Below are positions 49,462 to 51,416 of a stretch of 51,416 nucleotides of DNA, in pieces. The position numbers were made by a program, and so were the translations under genes. Position 1 is the first letter of the stretch. Each line of letters opens with the position of its first letter. This DNA is from Synergistales bacterium (lineage in GTDB: Bacteria; Synergistota; Synergistia; Synergistales; Synergistaceae): NCBI GenBank assembly GCA_026002695.1, contig BOCB01000004.1:1-51416 (forward strand). Direction: 5' to 3'. A model generated the notes under the pieces. It was not told where the DNA came from, made no database searches, and saw only the letters and a list, made by a program, of their open reading frames with translations.

Positions 49462-50700
49462 TTACTCTATACGCCCTATCGCCAGCACTCCGTTGTGTCC
49501 GCCGAAGCCAGCGTTGTTGATGATTACCCTGTCCACCTTGCGCGTGACCGCCTCGTTAGCTATGATGCCTATGCGCGCGCACTCGGGATCCTGATTGTCG
49601 TAGTTTATTGAGGGATGAATAATGCCGCGCTCAATCGCCATTATCGCGGCGATTGTCTCGACAGCCCCGGCCGCGCCGAGGCAGTGGCCTATCATGGATT
49701 TTGTCGAGTGGACGGCCATTTTTTCGGCGTGCTCACCGAAGACCTTGCTGATTACCCAGCTTTCACCCTTGTCGTTGAGCTCCGTAGATGTGCCGTGCGC
49801 GTTATAAAGATCGACCTGCTCAGGGGCCCATCCCGCATTTCTCATAGCTATGCGCATCGCCTCAATTGAGCTGCTCCCGTCAGGATCGGGCGCGGTTATG
49901 TGATAGGCGTCGCATGTGTTGCCGTATCCCGATACCTCGGCGTATATATGAGCGCCGCGCGCGCGCGCGTGCTCCAACTCCTCCAGCAGCAATATACCGG
50001 CGCCCTCCCCCATCACGAAGCCATCCCTGTCCCTGTCGAAGGGGCGCGACGCGCGGGCGGGGTCATCGTTGCGCGCGGAGAGGGCTTTCATATTGGCGAA
50101 GCCCGCTATCGCTATGGGTGTTATAGCCGCTTCTGCTCCGCCGGCGAGTATGACGTCGGCATCCCCGCGCGCTATCGTACAGGCCGCCTCTCCAAGGCAG
50201 TGAGTCGCGGTCGAGCAGGCCGTAACAACGGCCATGTTCGGCCCCTTTGCGCCGAAACGCATCGCTGTGTAAGCAGCCGGCATGTTGCTCAGCATCATCG
50301 GTACGAAGAACGGACTGACTTTTGAAGGGCCCTTCTCCCTCAATATGTCGTAATTGGCGTGCGTGGTCGTTATCCCGCCTTCGCCGCTGCCTATGTACAC
50401 TCCGAACTTGAACGGATCGAGGGACGCGACGTCTATGCCGGAGTCCTTCACCGCCATATCCGCCGCGGGAAGCGCGAAATGAACGACTCGGTCGGCGCGG
50501 CGGGCTTCTTTCTTGTCCATCCACTGTTCGATGTCAAAGTCCCGCACCTCGGCCGCTATTTTGACCGTATGCCCCTCGGTGTCGAAAAGATTTATTGGCC
50601 CGACGCCGTTCTTTCCAACCGCGAGCGCATCCCAATAAGCCTCTTTGCCCCATCCTATAGGGCTGACTACTCCCAACCCTGTTATTACTGTTCTTCTCAC
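49462..50700 (-). CDS. fabF: 3-oxoacyl-ACP synthase II
   Basis: This 412-residue condensing enzyme elongates acyl-ACP in fatty acid synthesis. Catalytic Cys in VVTACSTATHC, His in YNAHGTSTELND and His in SMIGHCLGAAGAVET form the triad. The GFVMGEGAGILLLEE and C-terminal NNAGFGGHNG motifs are typical. It lies downstream of acpP and fabG and upstream of rnc. Confidence 0.97.
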   Translation of the reverse strand: MRRTVITGLGVVSPIGWGKEAYWDALAVGKNGVGPINLFDTEGHTVKIAAEVRDFDIEQWMDKKEARRADRVVHFALPAADMAVKDSGIDVASLDPFKFGVYIGSGEGGITTTHANYDILREKGPSKVSPFFVPMMLSNMPAAYTAMRFGAKGPNMAVVTACSTATHCLGEAACTIARGDADVILAGGAEAAITPIAIAGFANMKALSARNDDPARASRPFDRDRDGFVMGEGAGILLLEELEHARARGAHIYAEVSGYGNTCDAYHITAPDPDGSSSIEAMRIAMRNAGWAPEQVDLYNAHGTSTELNDKGESWVISKVFGEHAEKMAVHSTKSMIGHCLGAAGAVETIAAIMAIERGIIHPSINYDNQDPECARIGIIANEAVTRKVDRVIINNAGFGGHNGVLAIGRIE

Positions 50701-50779
50701 GGGATCACTCCTTGAAAAAGCGATTTAGTATTCGAGGTCTAAAAATAAAAATGAGAGATGTTCCTGCAGGTTTTTATCT

Positions 50780-50799
50780 TTACCCTTTAGGCTCCTAAC
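50780..50799. repeat. Dispersed repeat family 3 copy
   Basis: TTACCCTTTAGGCTCCTAAC on the + strand. It lies in the acpP-fabF gap. The bases toward 50820 (TTAAATCAATA) also match the AT-rich part of the family. Confidence 0.65.
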
Positions 50800-50827
50800 G
50801 TTAAATCAATATTTATTTATAGCGCGA

Positions 50828-50883
50828 GACTGCGCGTATCCGCCCAATCCTTATAGCTGAGGATCGGGCGAAGATGCGCAGTC
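50828..50883 (-). promoter_or_regulatory. Long interrupted hairpin between acpP and fabF
   Basis: GACTGCGC (50828-50835) pairs with GCGCAGTC (50876-50883). Inside, CCGCCC with ATCCT can pair with AGGAT and GGGCG. It lies 20 bp after the acpP stop and may stabilise the acpP transcript or reduce read-through into fabF. No T-run follows. Confidence 0.5.
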
Positions 50884-50902
50884 AATAGCACACGACCTGG
50901 GT

Positions 50903-51154
50903 TTAGTCCTCTACTCCCAACTTATTCTTGACATACGTCAAGGCCTCGCCCACGTTCGTCAGCTTTTCGGCTTCCTCGTCGGGGATTTCGATGTCGAACT
51001 CCTCTTCGATGCCCATGATAAGCTCGACAATGTCGAGCGAATCGGCGCCGAGATCCTCCACAAACGAAGCGCCCGGTTTGATTTGATCCTCTTCAACATT
51101 AAGACGATCTGTCACCAATTCCTTGAGCTTGGACAAAACTTCCTCTGCCTGCAT
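50903..51154 (-). CDS. acpP: Acyl carrier protein
   Basis: This 83-residue acidic carrier of fatty acid intermediates has the 4'-phosphopantetheine site in EDLGADSLDIVEL (Ser39). Length and helix pattern are standard. It lies between fabG and fabF, with the fabG stop 18 bp upstream. Confidence 0.97.
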   Translation of the reverse strand: MQAEEVLSKLKELVTDRLNVEEDQIKPGASFVEDLGADSLDIVELIMGIEEEFDIEIPDEEAEKLTNVGEALTYVKNKLGVED

Positions 51155-51171
51155 TCCTTACACCCCCCTCG

Positions 51172-51416
51172 CTACATCGTCATGCCGCCGTCGACGGCAA
51201 GTACTTGACCATTTATATAACCGGCTTCGTCCGACACCAAAAACGCTGCCGCTCCGGCTATATCCTCCGGCAAAGCGTAACGCCCCGCCGGTATCTTAGA
51301 CAATATATCACGCTTTACCTCTTCCGGTAAAGAGGCAGTCATGTCAGTTTCGACATAACCTGGCGCCACTACGTTGGCCGTCACGCCGCGAGACGCGCCC
51401 TCGCGCGCCGCGCTCT
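51172..51416 (-). CDS. fabG: 3-oxoacyl-ACP reductase, C-terminal part (cut by window edge)
   Basis: The last 80 or so residues of a short-chain dehydrogenase are present; the rest lies beyond position 51416. NVVAPGYVETDMTASLPEE, GRYALPEDIAGAAAFLVSDEAGYINGQVLAVDGG are typical FabG C-terminal motifs. Its place directly before acpP and fabF supports FabG over another short-chain dehydrogenase. Confidence 0.9.
   Translation of the reverse strand, partial: SAAREGASRGVTANVVAPGYVETDMTASLPEEVKRDILSKIPAGRYALPEDIAGAAAFLVSDEAGYINGQVLAVDGGMTM

Overview
The window is a moderately GC-rich bacterial chromosome segment with dense, mostly co-directional housekeeping operons. The translation-factor operon layout, separate pheS/pheT, class 1B pyrD, an [FeFe]-hydrogenase maturase (hydG), a bacteriohemerythrin and stand-alone carboxyltransferase and flavodoxin genes suggest an anaerobic bacterium. 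A type IV pilin-like protein and secreted enzymes are compatible with a diderm. I would guess a Synergistota-like lineage, but this is inference from gene content and style, not a sequence match. No 16S rRNA or tRNA is visible; the only housekeeping RNA gene I recognise is RNase P RNA (rnpB).

Layout. 1-2342 (+): tandem array of PD-(D/E)XK 'Rpn/transposase-type' nuclease genes: the tail of one copy, one 5'-truncated copy and two complete copies that share a near-identical body but carry two alternative C-terminal tails. 2431-5914 (-): a giant (about 1,150-residue) type IV pilin-like surface protein whose start codon and prepilin motif are separated by a G8-A-G6 tract that leaves them out of frame, a likely phase-variation switch or assembly error. 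6194-9662 (-): leuS-holA. 9908-10571 (+): a small toxin-antitoxin graveyard (MNT antitoxin, HEPN remnant, HicB-like and RhuM-like fragments). 10604-11452 (+): 4Fe-4S protein. 11628-16199 (-): pgi, folB-like, glutaredoxin, carboxyltransferase, acidic TPR-like protein. 16277-21150 (-): PAS-PAS-GGDEF-HD signalling protein, aminotransferase, secreted 5'-nucleotidase. 21169-24682 (-): pheS-pheT. 25018-25488 (+): bacteriohemerythrin. 25786-30365 (-): ylxM-ffh-rpsP-khpA-rimM-trmD(fusion)-rplS.

30438-40197 (+): a divergent operon with promoter and hairpin leader, rimP-nusA-ylxR-infB-ylxP-rbfA-nrnA-truB-ribF, followed by rnpB, an M20 amidohydrolase and a flavodoxin. 40352-46797 (-): secreted nitroreductase-like protein, acyl-ACP thioesterase, ppnP, hydG, trxB, DUF2993-like exported protein, NCS2 permease. 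46902-51416 (-): pyrD, an exported metal-ABC-type binding-protein homologue, rnc, fabF, acpP and the 3' part of fabG, cut by the window edge.

The intergenic space is occupied by at least three families of short repeats. The commonest (about 15 copies) is a palindrome with conserved outer arms (GTAGGGGCG... / ...CGCCCGTT) and an inner stem that changes sequence while keeping its pairing. Copies sit at operon joints, some as inverted pairs, and a few are read as protein (signal-peptide n-regions) or supply a stop codon. The most interesting points are the pilin poly-G switch, the tail-swapped nuclease array and the covarying palindromes.
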